Positions 8,724 through 19,448 of a stretch of DNA of 64,000 nt are shown here, piece after piece. The notes below the pieces were generated by a model. The model made no database searches and had not been told where the DNA came from. It saw only the letters and a program-made list of their open reading frames with translations. The stretch comes from Ruminococcus flavefaciens (GTDB lineage: Bacteria; Bacillota; Clostridia; Oscillospirales; Ruminococcaceae): NCBI GenBank assembly GCA_902760805.1, contig CACWHY010000001.1, forward strand, positions 186,001 through 250,000, in the 5' to 3' direction. The position numbers and the translations under genes are program-made. Numbering within the stretch: the first letter of the stretch is position 1; every line of letters starts with the position of its first letter.

Positions 8724-8732
8724 GTCATTCAA

Positions 8733-11498
8733 TTAAGCGTTTGCGGTGTCCTTGCCCTTGCAGCACTTCTTGTACTTCTTGCCGCTTCCGCAGGGACAGG
8801 GATCGTTGTCGCCGACCTTCTTCTTAGCTCTTGCGGGCTCGTTGGAGAAGCTGCCGTCACCTGATCCGGCGTTAGGAGCGTCAGGCTGCTGTACCTGCTC
8901 ACGCTCGGGCATAACGTTCTTCTGGAGACGAACAGTCAGCAGGCGGCGGATAGTATCCTCACGGATGGACTCGACCATAGCGTCGAACATCTCGAAGCCC
9001 TCATAACGGTACTCGATAACAGGGTTTCTCTGGCCGTAGGAGCGCAGACCGATACCCTTCTTCAGCTCTTCCATATCGTCGATATGAGCCATCCACTTTG
9101 TATCAACTACCTTCAGCAGGATAACTCTCTCAAGCTCACGGATGATCTCAGTACCGTACTCCTCCTCCTTGGCCTGATAGATCTCTCCGGCCTTGGTGTT
9201 GAGAGCGGTGATGATCTCCTCCTTAGTGACGTTTCTGAGCTCGTCATCGGTGAAGGTAAGGTCGTTTTCGTCAATGAGCCAGCCCATGAAGTATTCCTTC
9301 AGGCCAACGATGTTCCACTCGTCCTTTACGTCCTCGTCGATGAGGTAGTTGTTTACTGTAGAGGTGATAAGATCCTCCATCATCTTCAGGATGCTCTCGT
9401 GGAGATCCTCGCCGTCAAGCACCTGTGAACGCTGCTTGTAGATGATCTCACGCTGAGTATTCATAACGTCGTCGTAGTTGAGGACGTTCTTTCTGATGCT
9501 GAAGTTTCTGCCCTCTACCTTCTTCTGAGATGACTCGATGATCTTGGTGAGAGACTTGCTCTCGATAGGCATATCCTCTGAAACATTGAGGACTCTCATC
9601 ATGTTCTCAAGGCGGTCGCCGGCGAAGATACGCATAAGGTCGTCCTCAACAGAGAGGAAGAAGCAGCTCTCGCCCTCGTCGCCCTGACGTCCGGAACGTC
9701 CACGGAGCTGGTTGTCGATACGTCTTGACTCGTGACGCTCAGTACCGAGAATGTACAGACCGCCTGCCTCCTTAACGGCAACAGCCTTCTCCTTGACTTC
9801 CTTGTTGAACTTATCGTAGAGCTCTCTGTAGAGCTTTCTAGCATCCAGGATCTCCTGGTTATCTGTATCAGCGAAGCCGATAGCCTCAGAGATGATCTCC
9901 TCAGGGATCTCACGCTTGCGCAGCTCTGCACGGGCCAGGAACTCAGCGTTACCGCCCAGCATGATATCGGTACCACGTCCGGCCATGTTGGTAGCGATAG
10001 TAACAGCGCCGTACTTACCGGCCTGAGCAACGATCTCGGCCTCCTTAGCGTGCTGCTTAGCGTTGAGGACCTCGTGTTTTACGCCTCTTCTCTTGAGCAT
10101 AGCGGAGAGGAGCTCAGATTTCTCGATAGAAACAGTACCAACGAGGATCGGCTGGCCTTTTTCGTGGCACTCGATGATCTTCTCGATGATAGCGTGGTAC
10201 TTGCCCTTTTCGGTGCTGTATACCTGATCGTTGTGATCGATACGGATAACAGGACGGTTTGTAGGGATAGCGATAACGTCCAGCTTGTAGATCTCCTTGA
10301 ACTCGTCTTCCTCTGTCATAGCAGTACCGGTCATACCGGAGAGCTTTTTGTACAGACGGAAGAAGTTCTGGAAGGTGATAGTAGCAAGAGTTCTTGACTC
10401 GCTCTTGATCTTAACGCCCTCCTTAGCCTCGATAGCCTGGTGGAGACCGTCGTTGAATCTACGGCCGAGCATAAGACGTCCGGTGAACTCATCAACGATG
10501 ATGATCTCGCCGTCCTTGACAACGTAGTCGATATCGTTCTTCATAACGCCGTTGGCCTTGAGGGCCTGATTGATATGGTGGAGAAGGGTCATATTCTCGG
10601 GATCCATAAGGTTATCGATGCGGAATGCCTGCTCAGCTTTTTTAACACCACGCTGAGTGATAGTAGCGGTCTTAGCCTTCTCGTCGATGATGTAGTCGGC
10701 AGTGTCGCTGATAGCGTCCTGGTCGGCCTTATCGTCCATTTCAACTACAGTTGTAGGAACGAGAGTCTTGGCGAAGCGGTCTGCGATAGAGTAAAGCTCA
10801 GTAGACTTATCGCCTCGGCCGGAAATGATAAGAGGAGTTCTGGCCTCATCGATGAGGATGGAGTCCACCTCGTCCACGATGGCGAAGTTAGGCTCACGCT
10901 GAACACGCTCCTCCTTGTGAGTTACCATGTTGTCACGGAGGTAGTCGAAGCCCAGCTCGTTATTTGTACCGTAGGTAACGTCGCAGTTATAAGCAGCACG
11001 GCGCTGGTCGTTGTTCAGGCCGTGGAGGATACAACCTACTGTAAGTCCCAGCCAGCGGAGGACCTTTCCCATTTCCTCTGCCTGAGTCTTAGCAAGGTAG
11101 TCGTTTACGGTAACGACGTGAACGCCCTTGCCGGAGAGAGCATTGAGGTAGGAAGCAACGCAGGCAACGAGAGTTTTACCTTCACCGGTCTTCATCTCAG
11201 CGATACGTCCCTGGTGGAGAACGATAGCACCGATAATCTGAACGGGGTAGGGCTTTTTCTCGAGAACACGCCAAGCTGCCTCTCTAACAGTAGCCAGAGC
11301 CTCGGGGAGAATGTCGTCAAGAGTCTCGCCGGCCTCAAGTCTGTCCTTGAATTCCTGGGTCTTAGCCTTCAGCTCAGCATCAGAGAGCTGCTGATACTCC
11401 TCGTCAAGGTCGAGGACTTTATTTTTAATAGGCTCAATACGCTTCAGCTCACGATTGCTGTAGGCATTAGCGCCGAACACACTTTTGAATAATCCCAT
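8733..11498 (-). CDS. secA: Preprotein translocase ATPase SecA
   Basis: The motor that pushes unfolded preproteins through SecYEG. The 921-residue product has Walker [16 protein letters not shown]-like [17 protein letters not shown], the preprotein cross-linking and helicase motor 2 domain ([25 protein letters not shown]), helical scaffold, and a C-terminal zinc SEC-C motif [16 protein letters not shown] that binds SecB or ribosome. ATG 11498 ([18 protein letters not shown]) follows AAGGCGGT; the longer open frame runs into the promoter. Single-gene unit with its own promoter and terminator. The long open frames opposite it are codon-bias shadows. Confidence 0.98.
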   Translation of the reverse strand: MGLFKSVFGANAYSNRELKRIEPIKNKVLDLDEEYQQLSDAELKAKTQEFKDRLEAGETLDDILPEALATVREAAWRVLEKKPYPVQIIGAIVLHQGRIAEMKTGEGKTLVACVASYLNALSGKGVHVVTVNDYLAKTQAEEMGKVLRWLGLTVGCILHGLNNDQRRAAYNCDVTYGTNNELGFDYLRDNMVTHKEERVQREPNFAIVDEVDSILIDEARTPLIISGRGDKSTELYSIADRFAKTLVPTTVVEMDDKADQDAISDTADYIIDEKAKTATITQRGVKKAEQAFRIDNLMDPENMTLLHHINQALKANGVMKNDIDYVVKDGEIIIVDEFTGRLMLGRRFNDGLHQAIEAKEGVKIKSESRTLATITFQNFFRLYKKLSGMTGTAMTEEDEFKEIYKLDVIAIPTNRPVIRIDHNDQVYSTEKGKYHAIIEKIIECHEKGQPILVGTVSIEKSELLSAMLKRRGVKHEVLNAKQHAKEAEIVAQAGKYGAVTIATNMAGRGTDIMLGGNAEFLARAELRKREIPEEIISEAIGFADTDNQEILDARKLYRELYDKFNKEVKEKAVAVKEAGGLYILGTERHESRRIDNQLRGRSGRQGDEGESCFFLSVEDDLMRIFAGDRLENMMRVLNVSEDMPIESKSLTKIIESSQKKVEGRNFSIRKNVLNYDDVMNTQREIIYKQRSQVLDGEDLHESILKMMEDLITSTVNNYLIDEDVKDEWNIVGLKEYFMGWLIDENDLTFTDDELRNVTKEEIITALNTKAGEIYQAKEEEYGTEIIRELERVILLKVVDTKWMAHIDDMEELKKGIGLRSYGQRNPVIEYRYEGFEMFDAMVESIREDTIRRLLTVRLQKNVMPEREQVQQPDAPNAGSGDGSFSNEPARAKKKVGDNDPCPCGSGKKYKKCCKGKDTANA

Positions 11499-11550
11499 TT
11501 GTTTACCGCCTTTTCTTAAAAAGTGAGTATATATAAATACACATACAAAT

Positions 11551-11579
11551 ATTTTACAACATAATGACGGTTTTGTCAA
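11551..11579 (-). promoter_or_regulatory. Sigma-A promoter of secA
   Basis: On the minus strand TTGACA (11579-11574), 17-nt spacer, TAAAAT (11556-11551), about 50 nt before the secA ATG. Confidence 0.85.
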
Positions 11580-11612
11580 TACCTCCCGGGGCAAAAATCA
11601 GAAAAACCGCAT

Positions 11613-11642
11613 AAAAAAGGCCTGAGGCCGAAGCGCTCAGGC
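11613..11642 (-). terminator. Terminator of the queA-tgt operon
   Basis: On the minus strand GCCTGAG (11642-11636) pairs with CTCAGGC (11626-11620), then CTTTTTT. It lies about 12 nt past the last stop codon. Confidence 0.85.
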
Positions 11643-11654
11643 GACTTTTTGAGG

Positions 11655-12239
11655 TCAGTCCTTATGGGGGAGCCTTTTCAGGATCTCCTCCAGCAGGGTA
11701 TTTGTGCGCTCTACAGCGCTTATAAGGCGGTCCAGCTTGTCCTCGCTGGGAGGAGCAGGTGAAGCCTTTTTCGGCTCAGGACGACTGATCCCGGCCTTTT
11801 CCTCCAGCACTTTGCAAACCCTCTCAAGATCCGGGACAGACTTGCCCTCGCTTTTGAGCTGAGCCAGAGTATCGCTGTTCTGGCCAAACCACTGGGTGAA
11901 TTTCCCGAAGGCACGGATATGCTCCGGAAGAACAGAGGCTGCCGGCCGCTGTCCGCCTCCTGCAAGGGACTTGTTCCTGATAAGGACTCCCAAGGGCTCA
12001 CGGGCAGAGCTGCCGATATATCGGGCAGTAAGTGCCTTCTGCGGAGAAACTCTCATGTCGGTCTCGCCGTTTTCTCTGGCAAGCAGGGTGACGATGTTAT
12101 CAGTGATCCTGCCGGTGAGCATGATGATGAAGCCGGGGAATTCCGGGTCGGCAGGGGAAACGTGGTCGATGACTGCCAGGAAGGACTGGGCATCGTTGGA
12201 GATCGTTGCTGCAAGGTCTCTTGGGGTCAGCTCAAGCAT
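11655..12239 (-). CDS. Unknown protein, C-terminal coiled coil
   Basis: A 194-residue soluble protein that I do not recognise. The N-terminal 80 residues look like a mixed alpha/beta domain (DPEFPGFIIMLTGRITDNIV), followed by a Gly/Pro segment, a helical part, a KKASPAPPSEDK linker, and a C-terminal amphipathic helix (LDRLISAVERTNTLLEEIL) that could trimerise or dimerise. GAGGTGATAC overlaps the upstream stop; the gap is 4 nt, so it is translationally coupled to the HAD phosphatase gene. Last gene of the queA operon. Confidence 0.7.
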   Translation of the reverse strand: MLELTPRDLAATISNDAQSFLAVIDHVSPADPEFPGFIIMLTGRITDNIVTLLARENGETDMRVSPQKALTARYIGSSAREPLGVLIRNKSLAGGGQRPAASVLPEHIRAFGKFTQWFGQNSDTLAQLKSEGKSVPDLERVCKVLEEKAGISRPEPKKASPAPPSEDKLDRLISAVERTNTLLEEILKRLPHKD

Positions 12240-12243
12240 AGTA

Positions 12244-12888
12244 TCACCTCAGAATGATGTTGGCTATGTCAGCAGGGGAGGCTGCTATGAAGTCAGCCCC
12301 GGCGCTGCGGAGCTCCTCCTCACCACGAAATCCCCATGGACAGCCGATAGATGTAAGCCCGGAGTTTTTGGCAGTCTGGATGTCAACATTGCTGTCGCCG
12401 ATCATGAAGGTCTTCTCGGGCTTTTCCGGAAGAGCCTCAAAGATCTCCCGAATTATAGCCGGATCGGGCTTTTTCTCACGGTCAGGGCGTCCGCCCAGCA
12501 CCTTGATAAAGGAGAAGTCGCTCAGCAGCTCACTGACGATGGTCTGTGCGAAGTTCTCAGGCTTGTTTGTGGCAACAGCGAGGACGACACCGGCATCGGC
12601 CAGCCTTCTGAGCATTTCCGGGATCCCGGCGTAAACGGTGGTCTTGTCGAAAAAATGGGCGCCGTAATACTGGCTGAACAGCCCGTGGAGCTCCATAGTA
12701 AGGTGTTTTTTGTCCTGTGGAAGAGCCCTCTCGCAGAGCTTTACCGCACCGTTGCCCACGAACTGCCTGTAGCTGTCGTAGGGATGAGTGGGCAGGCCCA
12801 GCTGCTCCAGACCGTAGTTTGTTGCGTCTGCCAGATCACGAAGAGTGTCTGCCAGAGTCCCGTCCAGGTCGAATATTGCTAAAGTCAT
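12244..12888 (-). CDS. HAD-family phosphatase, phosphoglycolate phosphatase-like
   Basis: A 214-residue haloacid-dehalogenase enzyme: motif I IFDLDGTLADT with the nucleophile and acid Asp, an alpha-helical C1 cap, motif II VLAVATNKP, motif III Lys in RPDREKKPDP, motif IV FMIGDSNVDIQTAKN. The layout fits Gph/PgpB-like or pyrophosphatase PpaX-like members; HAD substrates cannot be assigned from motifs alone. AAAGGAAA precedes the ATG, 20 nt after tgt. Confidence 0.85.
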   Translation of the reverse strand: MTLAIFDLDGTLADTLRDLADATNYGLEQLGLPTHPYDSYRQFVGNGAVKLCERALPQDKKHLTMELHGLFSQYYGAHFFDKTTVYAGIPEMLRRLADAGVVLAVATNKPENFAQTIVSELLSDFSFIKVLGGRPDREKKPDPAIIREIFEALPEKPEKTFMIGDSNVDIQTAKNSGLTSIGCPWGFRGEEELRSAGADFIAASPADIANIILR

Positions 12889-12908
12889 GGTATTTCCTTT
12901 CGTTTGGG

Positions 12909-14048
<1,140 letters not shown>

Positions 14049-14071
14049 TTAAATGCGTGTGACGTCTTGCG

Positions 14072-14446
14072 TCAGTCTATCTGGTATTCCGGAGAAGTAT
14101 CCGGAGTCCTGTATTCGTGCATACTTGTAAATCCGATCAGCTTTTTGTCTTCATCCCTGATTGCAACTACATATATGTCAGCGTTTTTCTCGGCATCGTG
14201 ATAGCCAAATATGGCATTCTGGTCATTGTTTTCCTTGAAATACTCGATTATCATGTCAATCTTAGTTTTAGCTTCGAGTCCGCAGTGATTGTACAATAGC
14301 TGACCGATCAGAGCCTCTCCGCCGTACTTTTCATATGCTTTTTTGGCGAAGTCATTCATGAAGATTATCCTGTAGTCAAGGTCGCAGATAACGACTGGTG
14401 CAGGTTTTGCGTTGATGAGTCCTTTTAGGTAGATCGATAATTCCAT
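14072..14446 (-). CDS. Stand-alone PAS domain protein
   Basis: A 124-residue protein made of one PAS fold: VVICDLDYRIIFMNDFAKKAYEKYGG, then IGQLLYNHCG, and the beta strands IYVVAIRDEDKKLIGFTSMHEY. No output domain (kinase, GGDEF, HTH) is present. ATG 14446 follows AAAGGAGAC. It lies between queA and tgt in the same direction. It may sense a small ligand or redox state and act through a protein partner; this is inference. Confidence 0.8.
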   Translation of the reverse strand: MELSIYLKGLINAKPAPVVICDLDYRIIFMNDFAKKAYEKYGGEALIGQLLYNHCGLEAKTKIDMIIEYFKENNDQNAIFGYHDAEKNADIYVVAIRDEDKKLIGFTSMHEYRTPDTSPEYQID

Positions 14447-14519
14447 TGTTCTGTCTCCTTTGAAAATGATGTCGTATCCTTGAGTGTCGGTCGGTTGAGA
14501 TAAACAGCTCCAGGTAAGT

Positions 14520-15551
14520 TTATAATATGCACATTGAGTCGCCGAAGCTGAAGAAACGGTATTTTTCCTCAACAGCAGTCTTGTAGGCGTTCATTGTGTT
14601 ATCATACCCCATAAATGCGGAAACCAGCATGATGAGCGTGCTTTCCGGCAGGTGGAAATTGGTGATGAGCCCGTCTATGCACTTGAACTCGTAGCCGGGA
14701 TAGATGAAGATGTCGGTGTAGCCCTCACGCTCTGAGATCTCCCCGTAGAAAGAAGCCACGCTCTCAAGGGTCCGGCAGGTGGTAGTTCCCACAGCGATGA
14801 CTCTTCCGCCGTTTTTCTTGGTCTCATTGATGAGGTCGGCGGTCTCCTTGGGGAGGTGGTAGTGCTCGCTGTGCATTTTGTGCTCAAGCACGTTGTCCTC
14901 CTTTACGGGCCGGAAGGTGCCAAGTCCCACATGGAGGGTCACAAAGGCGGTCTTTATGCCACGGCTGCGCAGATCTTCCAGCATCTCTTCTGTGAAGTGC
15001 AGACCGGCTGTAGGAGCGGCTGCTGAGCCTAGCTCGTTGGAGTACACCGTCTGGTAGCGCTCCTTATCCTGGAGCTTTTCCTTTATGTAAGGGGGAAGTG
15101 GCATCTGTCCCACGTCCTCAAGAGCGGTGAAGAAGTTTCCCTCGCACTGGAACTGCACGATACGGTTGCCGTCGTCCTTGACCTCCACAACCTCGGCTAT
15201 GAGCCTTCCTCCGCCGAAGGAGAAGCGAGTGCCCACCTTGGCCTTCTTTCCGGGACGGCATATGATCTCCCACAGCTTGTCGCCCTTCTGCTCCAGAAGG
15301 AGGAATTCGATGAATGTGCCGTTACCGATCTTTTCGCCGTAAAGTCTTGCCGGGATAACTCGTGAGTCGTTCATCACCAGCAGGTCACCTTCTTTGAGGT
15401 GTCGGCATAAGTTATAGAAGTGGTCGTGAGTGATCTGACCGGTCTTCCGGTCAACGCACATCATCCGTGAGGCGTTCCTGGGCTCGATAGGTGTCTGAGC
15501 GATCAGCTCCTCGGGCAGTTCGTAAAAAAAGTCGGATCTTAAAAGCTCCAT
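14520..15551 (-). CDS. queA: S-adenosylmethionine:tRNA ribosyltransferase-isomerase QueA
   Basis: Transfers the ribosyl part of SAM to preQ1-tRNA to form epoxyqueuosine. The 343-residue product has [65 protein letters not shown] and the C-terminal [19 protein letters not shown], all diagnostic. ATG 15551 follows AAGGAG; an upstream ATG is closer to the divergent asd promoter. First gene of the operon with the PAS gene, tgt and two more. I see no convincing minus-strand promoter in the 55 nt before the asd promoter. Confidence 0.97.
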   Translation of the reverse strand: MELLRSDFFYELPEELIAQTPIEPRNASRMMCVDRKTGQITHDHFYNLCRHLKEGDLLVMNDSRVIPARLYGEKIGNGTFIEFLLLEQKGDKLWEIICRPGKKAKVGTRFSFGGGRLIAEVVEVKDDGNRIVQFQCEGNFFTALEDVGQMPLPPYIKEKLQDKERYQTVYSNELGSAAAPTAGLHFTEEMLEDLRSRGIKTAFVTLHVGLGTFRPVKEDNVLEHKMHSEHYHLPKETADLINETKKNGGRVIAVGTTTCRTLESVASFYGEISEREGYTDIFIYPGYEFKCIDGLITNFHLPESTLIMLVSAFMGYDNTMNAYKTAVEEKYRFFSFGDSMCIL

Positions 15552-15605
15552 GTTGGGTCTCCTTATATCAAAATACAAAAATTTGTGAAAAAACGGAAAA
15601 AGATA

Positions 15606-15634
15606 TTGACATGACCGGCCGAAAGTGCTATTAT
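15606..15634 (+). promoter_or_regulatory. Promoter of the lysine/DAP operon
   Basis: TTGACA (15606-15611), 17-nt spacer, TATTAT (15629-15634). Transcription would start about 15641, exactly at the beginning of the lysine riboswitch. Confidence 0.85.
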
Positions 15635-15637
15635 ATC

Positions 15638-15806
15638 AATGAGGTAGAGGTGCGGCTGCGATCAGTAACCCCTTTCCCGGACGACCGGTCCTATGGGAAG
15701 TGATGAAAGGCAATGCCGCCGAAGAACGGTCTCTGGTAAATTCCGTTCTGGCCGCCGGCTCAATAGGTCTGCGGCTGTCATCATGGTTTTGATGGAGAGC
15801 TACTGG
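15638..15806 (+). promoter_or_regulatory. Lysine riboswitch (L box) upstream of asd
   Basis: The 270-nt leader begins with GAGGTAGAGGTGCG, continues with AGTA, the GATGAAAGGC...GCCGAAG block, a GGTCTG segment, and closes with GGAGAGCTACTGGC. These are the conserved five-helix junction pieces of the lysine aptamer, with GGTAG and CTAC(T) forming P1. A terminator hairpin lies 48 nt downstream. Excess lysine should stabilise P1 and favour termination before asd, giving feedback on DAP/lysine synthesis. The gene order downstream supports the call. Confidence 0.93.
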
Positions 15807-15853
15807 CATTACGGCAAAACGGATGTCAACATTTCTATTATAACTCATGATGA

Positions 15854-15880
15854 GCCGGTTTGCAACCGGTTTTTATTATT
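15854..15880 (+). terminator. Riboswitch expression-platform terminator
   Basis: GCCGGTT (15854-15860) pairs with AACCGGT (15864-15870) over a TGC loop, followed by a T-rich run. It lies between the lysine aptamer and the asd start, so it is a regulated attenuator. Confidence 0.85.
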
Positions 15881-15912
15881 TTTTGTAAATTTTTATTTAA
15901 GGAGAGAATATT

Positions 15913-16992
15913 ATGAAACAGTACAACGTTGGAATTATCGGCGCTACGGGTATGGTAGGCCAGAGATTTGCCACGCTCCTGGAAAACCACCCATGGTTCA
16001 ATGTGAAGGTGCTGGCTGCTTCTCCCAGAAGTGCAGGCCAGACCTATGAGCAGGCCGCCGGCTCACGCTGGAAGATGGCAGTTCCCATGCCTGCTGCTAT
16101 GAAGGACATGATCCTCATGGACGCTACCAGCGACATCGAGAAGATCGCATCTATGGTGGACTTCTGCTTCTGCGCTGTTGATATGAAGAAGGACGAGATC
16201 AAGGCTTTAGAGGAGGCTTATGCCAAGGCTGAGTGCCCTATCGTTTCCAATAACTCTGCACACAGATTTACTCCCGACGTGCCTATGGTCGTTCCGGAGA
16301 TCAACCCCGATCACATCGAGATCATCAAGGCTCAGCGTGAGCGCCTCGGCACAAAGAGAGGCTTCATCGCTGTTAAGTCTAACTGCTCTATCCAGAGCTA
16401 CGTTCCCGCACTTCACCCCCTGAGAAAGTTCGGCCTCACAAAGGTCCTGGCCTGCACATATCAGGCTATCTCTGGCGCAGGCAAGAACTTCGAGACATGG
16501 CCTGAGATGGTGGATAACCTTATCCCCTTCATCGGCGGTGAAGAGGAGAAGTCTGAGCAGGAGCCTCTGAAGGTTTGGGGCGAGATCAAGGGCAACGAGA
16601 TCGTTAAGGCTCAGACACCTCAGATCACGACTCAGTGCCTGAGAGTCCCTGTTTCTGACGGACATACAGCAGCAGTTTTCGTTTCCTTCGAGAACAAGCC
16701 CTCCAAGGAGGAGATCCTCCAGCTCTGGAAGGACTTCAAGGGCGTTCCCCAGGAGCTTGAGCTCCCCAGCGCTCCCAAGCAGTTCATCCACTATTTTGAG
16801 GAGGATGATCGTCCTCAGGCTAAGCTGGACAGAAATATCGAAGGCGGTATGGCTGTTTCTACAGGCCGTCTCCGTGAGGATACTCAGTACGATTACAAGT
16901 TCGTGTGCCTGTCACACAACACTCTCAGAGGAGCAGCCGGCGGCGGAGTTCTCCTTGCTGAGCTCCTTGCTGCAAAGGGTTACTTTGACTGA
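15913..16992 (+). CDS. asd: Aspartate-semialdehyde dehydrogenase
   Basis: Reduces aspartyl-phosphate to aspartate semialdehyde with NADPH, the branch point to lysine/DAP, threonine and methionine. The 359-residue product has the dinucleotide motif [13 protein letters not shown], catalytic Cys158 in KSNCSIQSY, and [16 protein letters not shown] at the C-terminus. The length and the SNCSIQS motif suit the archaeal/yeast-like ASADH branch rather than the E. coli type (family knowledge). AAGGAGAG precedes the ATG. First gene under the lysine riboswitch. Confidence 0.96.
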   Translation: MKQYNVGIIGATGMVGQRFATLLENHPWFNVKVLAASPRSAGQTYEQAAGSRWKMAVPMPAAMKDMILMDATSDIEKIASMVDFCFCAVDMKKDEIKALEEAYAKAECPIVSNNSAHRFTPDVPMVVPEINPDHIEIIKAQRERLGTKRGFIAVKSNCSIQSYVPALHPLRKFGLTKVLACTYQAISGAGKNFETWPEMVDNLIPFIGGEEEKSEQEPLKVWGEIKGNEIVKAQTPQITTQCLRVPVSDGHTAAVFVSFENKPSKEEILQLWKDFKGVPQELELPSAPKQFIHYFEEDDRPQAKLDRNIEGGMAVSTGRLREDTQYDYKFVCLSHNTLRGAAGGGVLLAELLAAKGYFD

Positions 16993-17012
16993 TCTCAGAG
17001 TAAAAGAACAAT

Positions 17013-17050
17013 ACCGGCGTAGGGCGGATCTATGTGTCCGCCAGGCCGGT
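17013..17050. repeat. Palindromic intergenic repeat, copy 1
   Basis: The core at 17019-17042 starts GTAGGGCGGA and ends TGTCCGCC; the same sequence with two base changes recurs at 22110-22133. GGCGGA and TCCGCC form a hairpin, extended here by ACCGGC/GCCGGT outside. It lies between asd and dapA. Confidence 0.7.
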
Positions 17051-17130
17051 CAGTAAAACCATATCAGTATGAGTGCGATGCGGATATGATCTCGCATCAC
17101 GCATTGATCTCACCCGGAGGGAGAAGCTAT

Positions 17131-18021
17131 ATGAAGAACACTATTTTCACCGGTGCGGCTATTGCTATCATCACTCCCATGAATGCCGACGGTTCTATCA
17201 ATTACGATAAGCTGGGAGAGCTTATCGACTCCCAGATCGAGAGCGGAACTGACGCTATCGTTATCTGCGGAACTACTGGCGAGTCTGCCACGATGACTGA
17301 CGACGAGCACCGTGACTGTATCAGATTTGCTGTAAAGCACGTTGCGGGCAGAGTTCCTGTTATCGCTGGTGCCGGCAGCAACGATACAAAGTACGCTGTT
17401 GAGCTCTCCAAGGAGGCTGAGGCAGCCGGCGCAGACGCTCTGCTCCACGTTACTCCTTACTACAACAAGACCACTCAGAAGGGCCTTATAGCTCACTTCA
17501 CAGCCGTTGCTGACGCTGTCAACATCCCGATCATCCTCTACAATGTACCCAGCAGAACTGGCTGCGGTCTGGAGGTTGCTACTGTTAAGGAGCTGGCTAA
17601 GCACAAGAACATCGCTGCTATCAAGGAAGCCAGCGGAAATATCAGCTATGTGGCTAAGCTCATCGCTGAGTGCGGCGACAATATCGACGTTTACAGCGGA
17701 AACGATGATATGATCGTTCCTATCATGTCTCTGGGCGGAAAGGGCGTTATCTCCGTTCTTTCCCACGTTATCCCCGCCGAGACTCACCGTATGGCTCAGC
17801 TTTGCCTGGAGAACAACTTTGCAGAGGCTATGAAGCTCCAGATCGAGTATCTGGACCTTACAAATAACCTGTTTATCGAGGTAAACCCCATTCCTGTAAA
17901 GGAAGCCATGAACATGATCGGCTTTGAGGCCGGTCCCTGCCGTCTGCCTCTTTGCGAGATGACAGACGAGCATCGTGAGATCCTCCGTGCCTGTCTTGCT
18001 AAGCACGGACTCATCAAGTAA
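17131..18021 (+). CDS. dapA: 4-hydroxy-tetrahydrodipicolinate synthase
   Basis: Condenses pyruvate and aspartate semialdehyde; first committed step to DAP and lysine. The 296-residue TIM-barrel protein has GTTGESATMTDDEH, the proton-relay Tyr in YNVPSRTG and Schiff-base Lys165 in AAIKEASGN. ATG 17131 follows CGGAGGGAG; a longer frame upstream runs through the intergenic repeat and is not credible. About 140 nt after asd, with repeat hairpins between. Confidence 0.97.
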   Translation: MKNTIFTGAAIAIITPMNADGSINYDKLGELIDSQIESGTDAIVICGTTGESATMTDDEHRDCIRFAVKHVAGRVPVIAGAGSNDTKYAVELSKEAEAAGADALLHVTPYYNKTTQKGLIAHFTAVADAVNIPIILYNVPSRTGCGLEVATVKELAKHKNIAAIKEASGNISYVAKLIAECGDNIDVYSGNDDMIVPIMSLGGKGVISVLSHVIPAETHRMAQLCLENNFAEAMKLQIEYLDLTNNLFIEVNPIPVKEAMNMIGFEAGPCRLPLCEMTDEHREILRACLAKHGLIK

Positions 18022-18030
18022 AAAAACAGC

Positions 18031-18059
18031 GACAGGCGGCAATTTTCTGCCGCCTTGTC
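18031..18059 (+). other. dapA-dapB intergenic hairpin
   Basis: GACAGGCGGCA (18031-18041) pairs with TGCCGCCTTGTC (18048-18059) with one bulged base. No U-run follows, so it probably tunes mRNA stability or translation of dapB rather than ending transcription. Confidence 0.5.
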
Positions 18060-18082
18060 AGTATGAAAGGGAAGTGAATTTC

Positions 18083-18838
18083 ATGACAAGGATAGCTATT
18101 TGCGGCGCAAACGGAAAAATGGGCAAGAATGTTTTTGCCTGTGCTGATGAGCGTGAGGACTGCACTGTCATCGCCGGTATCGACATCTACACCAAGCAGT
18201 ATGCGGATTTCCCCATTGTGGAAACTCCTGCGCAGCTCCCCGAAAAGCCCGATGTTATCATAGATTTCTCAAACCCGGCATCTCTTGACGGACTTCTGGA
18301 TTACTGTCTTTCAACAGGCACACCGCTGGTCATCGCCTCTACAGGCTACAGCGACGAGCAGATCCAGCAGATCAAGGACGCCTCTGCGCAGATCCCGGTG
18401 TTCTTTACATTCAATATGTCACTGGGCATCAACCTTCTTGTGAACCTCGCTAAGAAGGCTGCCGCAGTTCTTGGTGACCGCTTCGACATCGAGATCGTCG
18501 AGAAGCACCACAATCAGAAGATCGACGCTCCCAGCGGAACTGCCATTATGCTGGCAAACGCTGTGAACGAGGTGTTCAACGACACAAAGCACTGCGTATA
18601 CGACAGACACTCCCAGCGCAAGAAGAGGGAGAAGTCTGAGATCGGTATGCACTCGATCCGTGGCGGCACCATCGTTGGCGAGCATGATGTGATCTTCGCC
18701 GGAAACGACGAGGTGATCACTCTGTCCCACAGCGCTGCATCAAAGCGTGTCTTCGCTGAGGGCTCAGTGAATGCGGCTGTTTTCCTGAAGGATCAGCCTG
18801 CTGGAATGTACGATATGCAGATGATGCTGGCTGACTGA
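18083..18838 (+). CDS. dapB: 4-hydroxy-tetrahydrodipicolinate reductase
   Basis: Reduces the DapA product to tetrahydrodipicolinate with NAD(P)H. The 251-residue product has the Rossmann motif ICGANGKMGKNV and the substrate motif EIVEKHHNQKIDAPSGTA, with GGTIVGEHDVIFAG near the C-terminus. ATG 18083 follows AAAGGGAAG. The stop codon overlaps the ATG of the next gene by one base. Confidence 0.97.
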   Translation: MTRIAICGANGKMGKNVFACADEREDCTVIAGIDIYTKQYADFPIVETPAQLPEKPDVIIDFSNPASLDGLLDYCLSTGTPLVIASTGYSDEQIQQIKDASAQIPVFFTFNMSLGINLLVNLAKKAAAVLGDRFDIEIVEKHHNQKIDAPSGTAIMLANAVNEVFNDTKHCVYDRHSQRKKREKSEIGMHSIRGGTIVGEHDVIFAGNDEVITLSHSAASKRVFAEGSVNAAVFLKDQPAGMYDMQMMLAD

Positions 18839-19317
18839 TGTCTGACGTGAAAGAACAGGCTTCGGAAGCCTCTCAGGAGGACAAGCCCGTCAAAGCAGGC
18901 TGCCTCGGAGCGCTGATGAGATCCGCCGGTATCATAGCCCTTGTGATCATCTTCACGATCGCAGTCATCATTATTTTGCTGCTGTGGTCAATGGGCGGCA
19001 CTAAATACACCATTTTTGGTAAAAAGCGCACCGCTAAAATGGAGGAGATCTTCGGCATTTCAGTTACCGATGATATCACGCTGAGTGCGTATAACGGTTA
19101 CGCAGGATTTGACGATGATCAGGAGCTTGAGCTGCAAACCAAGGACTATCAGAGCTTCCTTGATGATCTGGTCAAGGGCACCAAGCTGGAAAAACGTCCG
19201 GCAGATCGGGCTGTATGTGCCTTTTCGTATGAGTGGAAGGGCGATACTGTTTACGGCGAGGTCTGGCAGTATGAGTCCAGAAATGGACTGTACACGGTCA
19301 ATTTAAGGATATATTGA
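18838..19317 (+). CDS. Single-pass membrane protein of unknown function in the DAP operon
   Basis: A 159-residue protein with an acidic N-terminus, one strong transmembrane segment (about residues 33-52, IIALVIIFTIAVIIILLLW) and an extracellular domain of about 100 residues rich in acidic and aromatic residues. No family recognised. Its ATG overlaps the dapB stop (TGATG), so it is translationally coupled to dapB. It may be an envelope protein riding with peptidoglycan precursor genes; this is inference from position only. Confidence 0.7.
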   Translation: MSDVKEQASEASQEDKPVKAGCLGALMRSAGIIALVIIFTIAVIIILLLWSMGGTKYTIFGKKRTAKMEEIFGISVTDDITLSAYNGYAGFDDDQELELQTKDYQSFLDDLVKGTKLEKRPADRAVCAFSYEWKGDTVYGEVWQYESRNGLYTVNLRIY

Positions 19318-19359
19318 TCATTCACACCGGCCAGCGACTGCACTTCACTGGCTGACTGA

Positions 19360-19386
19360 CCTGATGATCAGCATCAGGCTTATAAT
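19360..19386 (+). promoter_or_regulatory. Inverted repeat abutting a -10 box before ddh
   Basis: CCTGATG (19360-19366) and CATCAGG (19372-19378) form a 7-bp inverted repeat, followed two bases later by TATAAT (19381-19386). No good -35 hexamer exists, so this may be an activator- or repressor-controlled promoter for ddh. Alternatively it is only an intercistronic hairpin. Confidence 0.4.
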
Positions 19387-19448
19387 TGTTCAATGCTTTC
19401 GGTCAATGACGACAGGAAGTAAATATATTTACAAAGGAGATCATTCCT

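Noticed and set aside
10440-11492. 350-codon open frame on the + strand opposite secA
   Set aside because: Antisense shadow of secA; no similarity to known proteins and no translation signals.
15552-15640. A divergent minus-strand promoter for queA overlapping the asd promoter
   Set aside because: TATAAT-like strings exist on the minus strand, but none has a -35 partner at a usable distance or leaves room for the queA ribosome-binding site.
17032-17130. N-terminal extension of dapA by 33 codons
   Set aside because: It would translate the intergenic repeat and hairpins; ATG 17131 has a proper ribosome-binding site and the family N-terminus.
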